In this document: positions 45,813-57,515 of the stretch, piece by piece
Layout: the number at the start of each line of letters is the position of its first letter
How positions within the stretch are numbered: the stretch's first letter is position 1
DNA from: Parelaphostrongylus tenuis
Taxonomy: Eukaryota > Nematoda > Chromadorea > Rhabditida > Metastrongylidae
Length of the DNA: 64,000 bases
Direction of reading: 5' to 3'
NCBI GenBank assembly: GCA_019055375.1
Contig: JAHQIW010000810.1
Coordinates: forward strand, 1 to 64,000
Program-made: the position numbers and the translations under genes
Notes under the pieces: model-generated
Told to the model about the DNA's origin: nothing
Databases searched by the model: none
The model's input: only the letters and a program-made list of their open reading frames with translations

Positions 45813-47929
45813 AATATTTATCAGGCATATTGAAATTTGTGATAGCTTGTTATCATAGCAAAAAATTGACTAAGAGATGATTCATTGATTTCAAATATTT
45901 CAACAATGAACTGAAGATGGACAAGTGACATCTCCTCGACACAGAACGCATTCATATAAGAAAGCCCTTTTAGTTCACATGGTGGATAGGTCCAACGGAA
46001 TATTGGTGTTCAAGTGACCAAAGTCACTTAAGTCAGTGTTGTTAAGAAAAATGGGTCTCAAAAGGAGCGTAGCACCAGATATCCATTACTACACCAGATA
46101 CTGGATTCCGAAGATCGGCATAGTAGTATGGCACAATGGAGATTGAATTTCAAACCAATTTATTCACAAGCTCGCATTCACAATTCTGAATTGGACATTT
46201 GCGGAAATCTAATACCACGGAAACGAATGAGAGCTAAAGAAGAGCTGAATCTTAAGCAGAGGCGCTCACACTCGTCTGCCTTCACTATTGGTTCAAGTGA
46301 AAATCAGCAACTCAGTCCAACATAGATTTTCACTATTCCTTTACCTCAGATCATCAGCTTAACCTGCTCTTGTCCCTTTGTAATATATCTAAAAATTTAA
46401 CAGAACCAGAAGTAACTTATTTTCATGGACGTAATTCGACGAAAACTTAACCTTACCTAACTATTATCTGCATAAGAAGAAAAAAATGAGATTTTTGTGA
46501 TGTTCATTCTTTGAGTGAATTGCTGAACTCAACTCACTCGTGATCACCGTGTAAGCAACCATTCTGAATTTAGAATAAGTGATAAAATAATAAATCATCT
46601 TTTAAGAACCAAACGTTTGTATCATAGCTGTTATAATTCGCAAGAAAAAAATCCTCTGTGTTAAACAAAAAGTTCCTGACACAATGACAAGTAAAATGGC
46701 GCTTGTGAATAACAAGAAAGCCGACGACGATTAAGTTAAACGATGAGAGAAACGGCTGATGGCTGAGTTAAAGAGCCCAATGAGCATGTACGTACAACTC
46801 GTCGCAATTGCTGATATAACACAGATGCCATCATATTTAGGCGATACGGTGTAGGGGAAAAGCTTGAGATGATTCCAATAGGAGAATGTACTCGGTATCA
46901 ACCATTGTTCGGAAAAAACTCCCTTCCTTTGTTGGTCTATTGTAAGCAGAACACAGAAGTACTCCTGTTGACTGTGAGACTAAGATTCGAACGGTTCAAA
47001 GAACTCGAAAATAGCGAATTGCCAATAATGCTGCGCACTTTATCTTAATCAAAATCAGAAGTAACTTCATCAACGAATGCATGAACATTATCTGTGCACA
47101 AGTCGAGCATGGAACTCATAAAAAATAAGTTAATTTTGATTGTTTCACGGGAAAATAACAAAAATGTGAATGGAAATAGGGATATGGCAAAATAAGTTTA
47201 TCACTTTTACATGTACCCGTGAGAAATAAGGAGGGCAATCAAGAATAGAACTAAATTTTGTGAACAAACCTGATTGAATTAATTTGTCGTGGCCTATATC
47301 TATTGCAATAACGAGTTGAAATTTCATGAAGAATAGTGCGAAGTAGAAGCCAGTAGACTTACATTTGAAAAGTAACATTTCTAAGCTACAAAGCAATATC
47401 AAGATATCAATCTCAGTTGCTTGTACAAAAAGCTCTCACAAAACTGTGCACTACGTTCTCTGAGAATCCTTAAAAAGAATTTACGAGCATTCCACAGGAA
47501 AGGATCTACACGGCTTCGAACCAAGAAAATGGAGACTGCTGACCACCGACATCTTTTTCCACGTCAAATTATGGTGGTCTACAAATGAATAAATACAAAA
47601 TAGAATAATTTTCTATTCTACATTAATCGATGTCATATATTGTGTTCATTTCAGCACTTCTCTGTGGCGATTACCTCCCTCGTCTTTCCTTATCCAGAAT
47701 TTCATGCAAATCCGTAAGCTGCCTGAGATTTTTCTTCTTCTTTATGAATGCCGTTAAACGATTGTCAGAGACTTTCTGTGGGAATCATCCGTAGGACTTT
47801 CAGAGCTTTCCAGTATTCTTACATCTTCACTGTCAGCTATCAATAATGATCTATTCGATCACAGAGAGTCTCCTAGGTGAATTCGGTAGTATTTTTTTGA
47901 CACAGTAGGGATTAAAGAGGATGGTTCTA
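45813..47929. other. No gene recognised
   Basis: Frames at 46128-46325 (plus) and 47145-47402 (minus) have no support; TAGAATAATTTTCTATTCTA near 47603 is a small palindrome. Confidence 0.4.
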
Positions 47930-48005
47930 ACCAGGATTGAACCGGTACCTCGTGCATATTATCGAGCAGCATCTTCACTATTGTGTTAGCCGTGTGAGAT
48001 GAATG
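47930..48005 (-). repeat. tRNA-like head fragment (SINE relic)
   Basis: The minus strand has GGCTAACACAATAGTGAAGA as a degenerate A box, then GGTACCGGTTCAATCCTGGT with a good B box, spaced as in a tRNA. No body follows and stems do not fold as a tRNA. Confidence 0.45.
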
Positions 48006-49560
48006 TAAATGTATTAGGCTTGGGAGAAAAACTCATAAATTTGATAGAACTGTAACCTCTAAGAATTTACTTATTCCAAATTCCTAATTTAGTTACTCGA
48101 GAAAGATGAAGAAGCTGGTAGAGTGGCTAGTGATGCAAATTGACAGAAAGTGAAGTGCCAGGTCGACCTCTCCACAAAAAGTCTCCTGTCATCATCCAGG
48201 AACTCCTTAGTTTGGTTATTCCAAAATTGCAAGCAGATTTGACTCGACCAGTTCTACGACATTGATGAAGACGAAATCATGGAAGAATCGAAGCAGCACC
48301 CGGAATATTCAGACTCTTATGGATGATGGATACAAGAAGTACTGAAATGTGCACAACAATTTGCTATGGCGGGTCGTGTGAAAATAAATAAAAATCAAGA
48401 AATGAGAGAGGAAGTGTAGAGAAAAAAATAGTGACAAAATTGTCTCTTTAATTTTACAAGAATTTGCACATTTTCTAATTCACGTTAAGTTGTCATTCTT
48501 TTGAAGACAATCTTCGTATAACAAGGAAAGCAATGAATCGATGGGAAGCTATAGAGAATAATTTTCCATTATTCATGACAATGAGAAAGCAAGTCGGATA
48601 TGAGAATGAGATTGGAGAAATTACATTACACATCAATGAAAAGGGCCGCGTGAAGTAATGATCAACTTCATTGCTCTTTCAAAGCGCATCAAAACTTATA
48701 AACAACCGTAGAATAATAGTAATAGAACGCCCTGAATTTTCTTAAATGTTGTAACTAATATCCCAATGTTGAAGAAAAACTCAGAATTTCCATTGTTCTA
48801 TTTGAGCGATCTGAAATTTTCTTCATATAATGAAATATAGAGCAGCTCAGATCTTTTTAGTGATTATCTGTCACCATGAGGTTGGTAAATACCTTTATTC
48901 AAAAAATACTTCATTGTCTTTGTCATTTTGAGACCTCTCGAGCAGTGCTCAAGATTCGACTCGAACTACAATCGAGATGAACAACACATGGGACGCAGAA
49001 ACGCTAAGAAAATGTTCTTATTTCTAGTATTAGCATGATCAATTTTGGAATCAATATTGGGTAATATTGTCGACGTTAGAGGGGAATCGTTTCTGAAAAA
49101 GCTTTCCAATTATAACGAACCAGTTAGACAAGGAGGGAAAAAATCTCTATGCACAGGGAAGTTTTGGAGAAATCTCAAACTAATAAGTAGATCGCATCCT
49201 TTCCAAGCTACTGTGCATTCCAATCAAAACAGCAACTGTATAAATATCAGAAAAAGGAATACTGAAATTCGTACCATAATGTCTTCTTAGATAATGGAAA
49301 AATCATAAGAGAATAACTTTTTTTTTTCAAAATCTTACTCAAGATGGTCACACAGATTTCTCTTTACAGCTTAAGCTCTGCCAGCTACTAAAATGCGAAC
49401 TTTTGCAAGATGCGAAGTCACTACGAAATTGGATCTTATCTATCCAATGAGGAAACTTCATTCAATCGGATTCCTCACTTCAAAAGGTTCATCTCGATGA
49501 TACTACGAAGACCTTCATTGCCTGAAGGAGCGCCTGCGCACAATGGACGAGAACCATTTC
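48006..49560. other. No gene recognised
   Basis: Around 48100-48400 a frame with repeated short peptide-like stretches (RNIQTLMDDGYKKY) hints at an old transposase but I cannot assign it. A plus frame at 49045-49290 is unsupported. Confidence 0.35.
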
Positions 49561-49595
49561 GGCTCTAAATGAGACGAAGGCCGCGAAATGTTAGC
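49561..49595 (+). other. Degenerate hammerhead-like motif
   Basis: GGCT, CTAAATGAGACGAAGGCCGC, GAAAT, GTTAGC. The stem I arms remain but the core and hairpin are scrambled. Confidence 0.35.
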
Positions 49596-49654
49596 TTTAA
49601 TAGACAGTCCTTTCAGCGACCTCGTGTGAAATCAAAATCATTGGGATGTTTAAC

Positions 49655-50200
49655 AACTTCCTCCGCACGGTTGTTCTACTTAGTTGTTTTTCCGTTTGAC
49701 ATTGGGTCACTGCTAAGAGCCTTTGGCATGTTGGAGAATGTTCTAGTAACTTGGGCACATACTTGTACACGGCCGTAACCCCATCGCTCATCATCTTATT
49801 GGAATGTTCTACCGCAAGGTGATATCTCGACGGAGACCTCATATCACCTTACCGACCACCTCATTGCAAGTTTAACTCGTCACAATTTGGAGGCCGGACC
49901 ATGCTGCTACATCCACCGTATAGCCCTGAATCGCTCCATCTAACTATCGTCTCTTTCGCGTCCTGAAACAACATTTGAGGGGGAAAAATTCAAAGATTAC
50001 AATCAGCTCGAAAGTGATCTCACGGGCTTCATTGATCACCAGCCTCATTCTTTCTAGGATGAAGGCATTCAATTTTTAGTCAATAATTTGTTGCATAACA
50101 TCATTCATAATGGGTATTATTTTGTAAATTAACTGGCCCCTTTAGATAAATACAACTGAATTCACAAAAGTGGCGAAACGCAAAAGAATTTATGGGGAAC
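49655..50200 (+). mobile_element. Mariner deletion derivative (family 2, copy 3)
   Basis: Aligns with 31205-31610 through ACACGGCC...CCATCGCTC (49770-49795), then crosses the same deletion junction at about 49869 into CATCCACCGTATAGCC (YSP block, 49908-49930) and GGGGGAAAAATTCAAAGATT, AGCTCGAAAGTGATCTCACG, parallel to the 38175-38217 block of copy 2. Ends near AAAAGAATTTATGGGG as copy 2 does near 38395. Many stops. Confidence 0.8.
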
Positions 50201-51024
50201 CCCAACAAAAAAAAGTAACTATTCGTACTTATGTTGGAAGAAAGTTTGCTTTTAGGATATATGTCAACGGTTCATATGAACTGAAAAATCGAGTTTATTT
50301 GTTCCGTTCTAGTGCGATCATTGTTAATGAAAAAAAGTGAAGAGTTTCATTTGTAGCTGCAGACTGGATGTAGCAACTGCAGCTGATCACACGTTAAAGA
50401 TAAGTTTCTAGGAACTACACGAGCAACAAGAAAGTTCAAAACGCGACTTGAGCCTTATGTTTAGGACACTCGGAGCGATTACAGCTTGGGGATGAATAGT
50501 ATTAGAGCTGATTGTTTCTATGAAGTATGTTAGGCATCAATAGAGGTGTATCGAGAAGCAATGTTGTGTCACAAGTGTATAGGCCGTTTGCAGAAGCAAC
50601 TGATATAACTGATCCAATCCCTTTACTCCACTAAGTAAACTGCGAAGATTTTGCTTCGAGCGACGATTATTGGACTACTTCATTAATGGGCAATATAGGT
50701 TATTCAGCAAGTGACATTAACATCTCATTAACATTAACACTCAAGGAAACACTTACATGGTGAGTATCCGAATGCCATTGTCACCAAATGTCAACGCTAA
50801 GGGCTTCACTCTCTTTTTACTTTACTTGTGACAAAAAACGTCTAGAGACGACGTCCAGCCTACACAGTTGTAAAAATATTCCTACATTACCCCCTCGCCG
50901 AAAATTATTCCAAAATGTGATCAAAATTATTCATGCGTAAAAGCTAATCATAGTTGGCTAGAATATCATCATACCTCATTTTCCACAAATAAATCATGAT
51001 ACCAATTAAGTATATTGTGCCAGC
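50201..51024. other. No gene recognised
   Basis: No coding or repeat match. Confidence 0.4.
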
Positions 51025-51105
51025 GTGGGGTAGCGCAGTGATTAGTGATATACTGTCTCAGAAGATGAGGTGATAAACGATGCGCTGGTTCGATATCCTC
51101 CTATA
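51025..51105 (+). repeat. tRNA-like head fragment (SINE relic)
   Basis: GGGTAGCGCAGTGATTAGTG (A box, about 51028-51047) and CTGGTTCGATATCCTCC (B box, about 51082-51098). Acceptor arms do not pair, so it is not a working tRNA. Confidence 0.5.
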
Positions 51106-51249
51106 ACATCCCCTTGCAATGAACTGACTAAACACCTTAGATCGACTACCTCTAAGAATGCAGGAAGAACTGCCTCGACAAACATTCTGCGACTTTTTAT
51201 TTTTACTACTTTCACGTATGTTATGTTGTTCCAAATAAACACCTCAGGG

Positions 51250-51385
51250 TAATGAATGGTATGCAAAACATTCGACATCAGGCGGGAGTTGAACCCGCGT
51301 TACACCTATTCGATGGCGCGTGCGATAACTCCACCACCAATGCTTCCGCTCTGCTACCACTTTTGCTTCGATACTTATCGTACCT
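51250..51385 (-). mobile_element. tRNA-derived SINE, family B
   Basis: On the minus strand: A-box-like GTGGTAGCAGAGCGGAAGCA (about 51338-51357), a perfect five-pair T arm with seven-base loop (51282-51286 with 51294-51298), then a TGATGTCGAATGTTTTGCAT end. The long gap between boxes recalls a Ser/Leu-type tRNA ancestor. Short frames over it are shadows. Confidence 0.65.
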
Positions 51386-52004
51386 GTCAGCCCAACCTTT
51401 CACGGATCCAGTTGGAAAAACACAAATCGGCATTAAATCCAGGTAAGCGACAGTGATTCGAAATGTATGATCTGTTTGAAGTAAACTGATAGAGCCCGGA
51501 GATAAAATTCCATAAGATTGATCCTTATATTGCACTATCGCCTAGATACGCATCGCTATTTGGTTGCTTGGACTTGTGCAGTCTCTCAATGGTATTTTTC
51601 GCTTCTCAAAGACAATTATTGGCTTTTTTCACAAGCTGATTCCAAGTGCTGACCTTTCCTGCAACTTTTGTCCTCTTGAGAACACTAGAGAATCTATTAC
51701 CACATGACATCCTCAGAATTGTCATAAATTCAACAAACCAGTCCTGTAGTTCCATTTTGAACATTCAGGCAAACGTTAGCGTGTTGCGAGGCAGTCACCT
51801 TCAAGGTTCACTAGTACAATTTGAGCGTTTTATTATGTTAATCGATTTCAAAAAAACTCCCTGTAAAAGAAACAAAGCGATAAAAAGGAGCATTAACGCT
51901 ATATCACTTTGTTGGAATGTTTTTCAGACCACATAAGGCAAGTTTAACATGAGCTTCCATTCGTTCTCAAATAGGCTTATAGAAATCCTAATTCTAAAAC
52001 GTTC
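51386..52004. other. No gene recognised
   Basis: A 96-codon plus frame (51646-51936) matches nothing and lacks splice or start support. Confidence 0.4.
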
Positions 52005-52265
52005 TGATAAGGATATGTCATATTTTGAGCCATAGGTCTAGTGCTATATAGGCGCCTATTTCGTCCTATTGGGACTCATCAGTAGCACCCTCCCTCGGTT
52101 CCGTCGATCCCTTGAGGTAAACAACCCTCTAAAGGAACCGACGCCGAGTAAAATTAAGCACCCAAAGTAGGACGATGTTATTACCTGACTTTGTGGTGAC
52201 CGGCAGTCGAGCTTACACTTATATAGCACTAGACCTATGGCTCAAAATATGACATATCCTTATCA
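52005..52265. mobile_element. MITE family Q, complete copy (Q1)
   Basis: 261 bp with perfect 46-base terminal inverted repeats (52005-52050 and 52220-52265), beginning TGATAAGGATATGTC. Inside are GGACTCATCAGTAGCACCCT and ACGCCGAGTAAAATTAAGC, which recur in Q2 and Q3. No coding capacity; its transposase source is unknown. Perfect arms suggest recent activity. Confidence 0.9.
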
Positions 52266-52837
52266 GATTAAATCATTTTGAGCGGGTCTGTAAAAAAAGC
52301 AGTCGATAGAAGAAGTATAGTTCATTCTAAAACGTTCGCCAAGTAGAATCAAAAAGCCCTTAGTCCAATTCACTGAACAGTTCTATATAACAGAGGTAGA
52401 GAGCTTTATAACCATTGCCACAGACTTAGATGTCAAGACAGCGGAGTGATATTTTGTGGTGCTATTATCTCATGTCCATTTTTGGAGAAGAAATACAGAT
52501 CCGATCTGAAAATGAATAAAACACAGTGAAAAACATAGTCAGTTCAGTGCCATCAATCATTTCTCGTTTTAGGAACAACTAAACTTTAGTCACATGTTAC
52601 AAAAATTGGAAGATTTCGTCTACTGATAATCTTCCGTGAACACATAAATAATCCATCATCGCTCAAGATTCGATCGTCGACTATGTGACGTAAACACTGT
52701 AAATTGAAAAACAAACATGATTTATAAACGTGTCGCTCAGTCACTTACTCAAATTTGTATCAGTCCATTTAGTAAGGAATAGTAAAATAGTTCTTTGCTG
52801 TTAGACGGGAACAAATTAAGAAACGACCCATTTTGAT
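52266..52837. other. No gene recognised
   Basis: ATTCTAAAACGTTC at 52324-52337 repeats the 14 bases just before Q1 (51991-52004). Confidence 0.45.
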
Positions 52838-53075
52838 GGACAAAGACTTTCCGCTATACCTTTGGTAATCAATCGAGAGCTCAAATCTCGGGTTACTGCG
52901 CTATGCGCTCGCCTTTTGAAAGTGCCTATTCACAGCGCTGTAAAATGTTTTTTTAAGAATAAGCACGTAACGCATTAGCCCGAGATTTACGCTTCCGAGT
53001 GATCATTATCACTCTGGTGAAAACTTATTGTCCAGTGGAAGGGGTCGTTTCTTCATTTGTTTCCGTCTAGCAGAA
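52838..53075. mobile_element. Foldback family F, short palindromic copy (F4)
   Basis: CAAATCTCGGGTTACTGCGC (about 52884-52903) pairs with GCATTAGCCCGAGATTTACG (52973-52992). The right end GTGATCATTATCACTCTGGT, TATTGTCCAGTGGAAGGGGT aligns with F2. About 240 bp. Confidence 0.65.
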
Positions 53076-53446
53076 GAGAACCGTAAAATACTTGGAGATG
53101 GACGACTTATGTGGTATATTTGCAAGCAACACTCATATGAGTGTATCCGTTACACGTGCATAAGTATGTTAAATTTGAATCATTTTCAAACTTTCTATGC
53201 ATTGTAGGAGAAGGAATATGAGCAGTTTTTCAGGGAATATCCAATGATTCTCCTAGATAGTATGATAGCTACATATTTCCTAAATGAACGAGAAATACTG
53301 CGCATAAACTAGGGATTCGCAGTCGGATAGCAACTGAGCACCACATTTGCTATAACCCCTCTCTGCAATTGAAACTACTCTTTTCAAATTCTCATCGTAG
53401 GTCTAGTCTTGTTCGATGAGTATTCGTCAGCTGTTTCACATAGTCG

Positions 53447-53667
53447 AAGACAATGTATGTATTTTTTCAACCATTTATGAGGTCTTTTATGGGCACTTAT
53501 ACAGTGCAAAACACGTGTTTCGGCTTTGCAACCTCATCAGTTGCACGGTGCCTTTCGTCTAAACCAATCCCTTTCGGGGAAACACAGGCTGAAACTCGTG
53601 TTATGCACTATATAAGTGCCCATAAAACACTTAATTATAGACTTAGAAAATAAGTACATTGTCAGAT
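53447..53667. mobile_element. MITE family P, copy P2
   Basis: Outer ends GACAATGT and ACATTGTC are inverted. An inner pair, 53485-53507 and 53605-53627 (TTTTATGGGCACTTATACAG-type), matches at 22 of 23 positions. About 220 bp without coding capacity. Confidence 0.8.
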
Positions 53668-56239
53668 TATATAGTTTTGAGCTAGCTTTGGAAAACAGTC
53701 GAACATGAAGGTATAATCAAAGACAGACGAATGTTTCAAATCCTTGAGAGAGCGCCGCCTGAAATTTGTGTTCTAAGGTATAAGATTGGTTTTATGAATC
53801 CAATGAGAAGACAATAAACTTATAATCCTGATCGTTACAGCTACACTATAGAATGAATGCTACGTCAAGCAAAGTATCACAAAAAAGCGTCCACCTTATT
53901 GTGTTCAGAAGGAAAGGAGTGGAAGGATTCACTAAAATTGAAGCGGGAAATGTTCATCTCTAATGATGATTCAGATGAGGCAGAAGCTCATACTATAGGA
54001 TTAGTTATGCCCACGAATGGTTACTCCAGTGTTAGCGGAATTCTTTACTTCTAGCACAGTAAGAATCGAAGTTCAAAGGGATTTGAAATGCTAAGACTGA
54101 GAAAGTTAATGGCAGCATTTTATCCAGCAAACGCTCTACAGCTTTTGTTCCCTATGACGAATGAAGTAAGCATCGCTATTAAGCCAGGTCTGAATAGACT
54201 AATTGTGATGGACGTGATAGCAGCAGTTGAAATACAATTGAATACTTTATGTCAGTCACTTCTAAACCGCCTACACGTTGAAAGAAGACACATTGCTACA
54301 TTTTCATAAAATTAAAAACACAGCCGATGCCAAATGATGGTTCACTATGAATTTCATTCTAGATGTGGACGCATGAATGTAAGAAAAAACAGTAGATTGC
54401 TCTGTATCTGTATTAGAATGGAGACATCTACATGGGAGATTTGGATTACTTCGAAGGACACTAGTAGGTACAGATAACATCGGAGGCAGCAATTCTGGAT
54501 CAACGATTCTGAGCAACAAAAGCGTTGGACCACAAGAACTAAGGAAGCGCTATAAATCAGACTTCCTCAAGATTACAGGGATTGTTCTTCTCATATTAGT
54601 ATTATGGCGATTACGTGGAAATTATATGAGCCCAAAACGTTGCTGATGAAAAACTTGCTTCCTATATAAGTATGGAAATATGTGACGCGACAGGTGACAC
54701 GTTGGCCATATTCTAACTGTTCGGAGAAGAAATCTTGATAGATAAAAGCTATAGAACCAAGTAGAACTCTATAGTAAGTTCAGGCCACTCTCAAAATTTC
54801 ATGCCGTAAAAGCTCTATTGTTAATCGTTTTAGACTGAACAGTGGAGTATTTTTATGAACTCGAAAAAAAGACAACTGGGCACACTTTTCATCGAACAGC
54901 CAGTTTTACTCTGTATAAGCGATACAGCTGCACATAAACTCAGTAATGGTGAAGCAACTGATATCTCATTTGACCATTTGTCGATTATCCCACATATAAA
55001 GCCTAAACGACCAGAACTCAAAACCAGCGCACATCAAGTCTAATCTCTCTGTATTTGTAGAAGATGTAAGCCAAATTTTAATAGTGTCCAATGCCCTTTT
55101 TGGTATGTTGCTCTCATACTAGCAGTACTTTACAAAGAGAGTGCAAGTCCACATCACTTTATATCATTCTCGCACTAAAAAGTTAGCCTTTTAGACGGCA
55201 AAAGTCATTCATATAATTCAATTATGAAGATTTTATTTAAGACTGAACGTGTTGGTGAGAAAACTATAGAAAAAGAATCAAGTGAATTAGACAGAAAAGA
55301 AACATTCTAAGAATTCATCGGCCGAATTGTTTACGAAGCGGCGACGATGACAAAACCCTCAAGATTGGAGGGCTGATTTCTCTTAAAAAGATTGCACGCA
55401 ATGTGACAAACCCGCCTTTTATAGAAGTAAAACTTGAATAAATTCCCAGAGACTTTGAGAAAAAGAGATCAATATAAAATAGTGACTAAAGCGTGTAGAA
55501 TGTCTCCCACAAAGGGTAAAAGGACCCATCAATAAGCCAAATAACTCTCAGTCGCTAACTAAATATTTCCATATTTGAACAAATTGTCGAACGAAACACG
55601 CTCTGTGCATAATTTCGAATCAAAAAAATATGTGAGAAAGTGAAATCTTTGCTTTTCCTAGACCATAGTGGTCGATTAAGTGCTTAACGACAAAGCTGGA
55701 AAGAAAATGTCTCTGAGAGGTGATTGAATTGTTTCTTCTGGGAATCATGGGATACCTCTGCTACAATGCTCCTAGATGTTTATCCTATTCAACGCGAAGC
55801 CATGTTCAAATAAATGCCATACCAGTTCGCAGAACTTGAGAAGGTCTTGCTTGACCCGGAGCGGATTCCCACCAGTGATATATTGTACAATGCCCCTGAT
55901 TTCCCGCTCCTGTACATGTACGATAGTGAAAAGCGAATTTATAAATGAGTTCCTTATGCAACTGTCCCACGTGTCAGAATATTGAATTTGTATATTTCGA
56001 TGAGTACAAAGAGGATTATTTATTCCCATAAATTTTAAAGAGTTCACTTTTCGGCAATATTAGAAGGGACTCTTAAGTAACACACAGGAATTCCTATAGA
56101 TTCTCGCTGGGCTCGAAAAATTTTTGTTGAGCCTCATTGCTTCAGAATATTAATATAACAGGTTGTGGAAAAATTCTATCGAATTTTCAAAATGCATATA
56201 AAAAATTTAACTATACACCAATTGAGCTCAACAAAGGGC
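53668..56239. other. No gene recognised
   Basis: Plus-strand frames at 53857-54054, 54088-54309 and 54855-55043 look somewhat protein-like but match no family and show no linking splice sites. The possibility of an unknown gene on the plus strand here is open but weak. Confidence 0.35.
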
Positions 56240-56590
56240 AGATTAATGGTCGAAGTAGTCTCTTTCCACATCGAGTCTTGGAAATAGCCCCAATCGTCAT
56301 TGGATCAAATCAAACTCGTCAGCCAACTTTCGGCAACTCATCGATTGACGAAGGTCTGGCGATCGACTTCTCGTGGACGTCCCTCTCCTGGTTTGCCAGT
56401 CAACCGGTTTCCTTCTTCACGAAATATCTTGAACCAGCGCAAAGCTTTGTGAGCAAAGCAAATTCCGTCAGCATACGCTTTGTAGATTTGTTGATGAGGC
56501 TAGGAGGCGTTCACATCCGATTTGTGGTGGAAATGAAGCAGCAGTCGAGTTTCTTCCTTGGACAGTTCCGTTTTGAAGGTTTTGTATATG
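56240..56590 (-). pseudogene. Mariner transposase N-terminal fragment
   Basis: A minus-strand frame (56571 to 56338, one internal stop) reads TELSKEETRLLLHFHHKSDV, QIYKAYADGICFAHKALRWF, KIFREEGNRLTGKPGEGRPR and EVDRQTFVNR. This is the mariner N-terminus: first helix-turn-helix, RWFxxFR, and the GRPxEVD linker. Catalytic domain and ends were not found. Its antisense is the longest plus-strand frame of the window (56137-56736, 199 codons), which is therefore no gene. Confidence 0.8.
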
Positions 56591-57254
56591 CAAGTGATAT
56601 GTCATTTGATGCACAAGAAAACGAGCTTCCTGATGAGCTCAAATTCGCGCAAAATAACTGCGTAAAATTCATTTTCTCAGGCAATAGGAGAATTTTTTCT
56701 AGAACCTATCACTACTCGGTAAAAGATCGTAAATAAATGGTCTGTAAAAATCCCAGCGTTGTCTACTTTCCAATGACAAGTTACGAAATGTTTGAGAGCG
56801 ATTTAAAGCACTAGTTATAGAGACTTCATACTTCAAAAACAACCGTACCTAGCCATTTGAAGACAATGACTGAGCACTCCATAGACTCCATGATATAAGT
56901 CTCCTAGTTAGTCACATTGAGAAGAGTCTTATTGCTCTTATATTGGTTTTCTCCCCTCTGTCAATCGTTGTAGAAAGAAGTAAATTTTGATGGATTATGA
57001 CTGCATTGTTATCTGGCAAAATGAATAAATCGTCAGGAATTTCACTTAGAGGCAGGATCCACATCATGGAGATGGTGCGATAAGATTATAGAGAAATCGT
57101 CCTTTATACTTTTCTGGAACACAATCAGACCATAGGTGCGGGTAATATCATATAGCAAATGATTTATGTGAAAATAATTACTAGGGCAAAGCAGACACGG
57201 CCGAATGGCACTCCACTCCATTATGATACCGCCAGGATACATATCCTGGATTCG
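56591..57254. other. No gene recognised
   Basis: Nothing recognised. Confidence 0.4.
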
Positions 57255-57515
57255 TCCGTGTATCACAGTGGCTGGTGTTGCTTAATAGACGCAAACTCTG
57301 CTTGCTAGATTCTTCGCCTCGGATTTATGAAGTCTTCCGTCTCTCCTCGATTTTAGATGGTACCAGATCCGCCTGGAAGAATGATAACATTGACTTGATA
57401 CACCGACACAATGCGAAAACTATTGGATAGGCTGGATGTGCATATGCTTAGATGCTCGATAAAGTTGAATGCATGACGCGCTTTCCAAAGAGTGGTCAAC
57501 ATCGAGAGTTTTTTC
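57255..57515 (+). mobile_element. Decayed SINE, family A
   Basis: GTATCACAGTGGCTGGTGTT (A box relic), TAGATTCTTCGCCTCGG (B box relic), GATCCGCCTGGAAGAATGAT, GTGCATATGCTTAGATGC, TTGAATGCATGACGCGCTTT: all blocks in family order, strongly diverged. Confidence 0.65.

Noticed and set aside
54665..54720. GTGACGCGACAGGTGACACGTTGGCC, resembling the hammerhead family 3' box
   Set aside because: Lacks CTGANGA and GAAAC; only the CGTTGGCC end matches.
53857..55043. Three plus-strand frames that might be exons of an unknown gene
   Set aside because: No recognisable domain and no in-phase splice chain between them.
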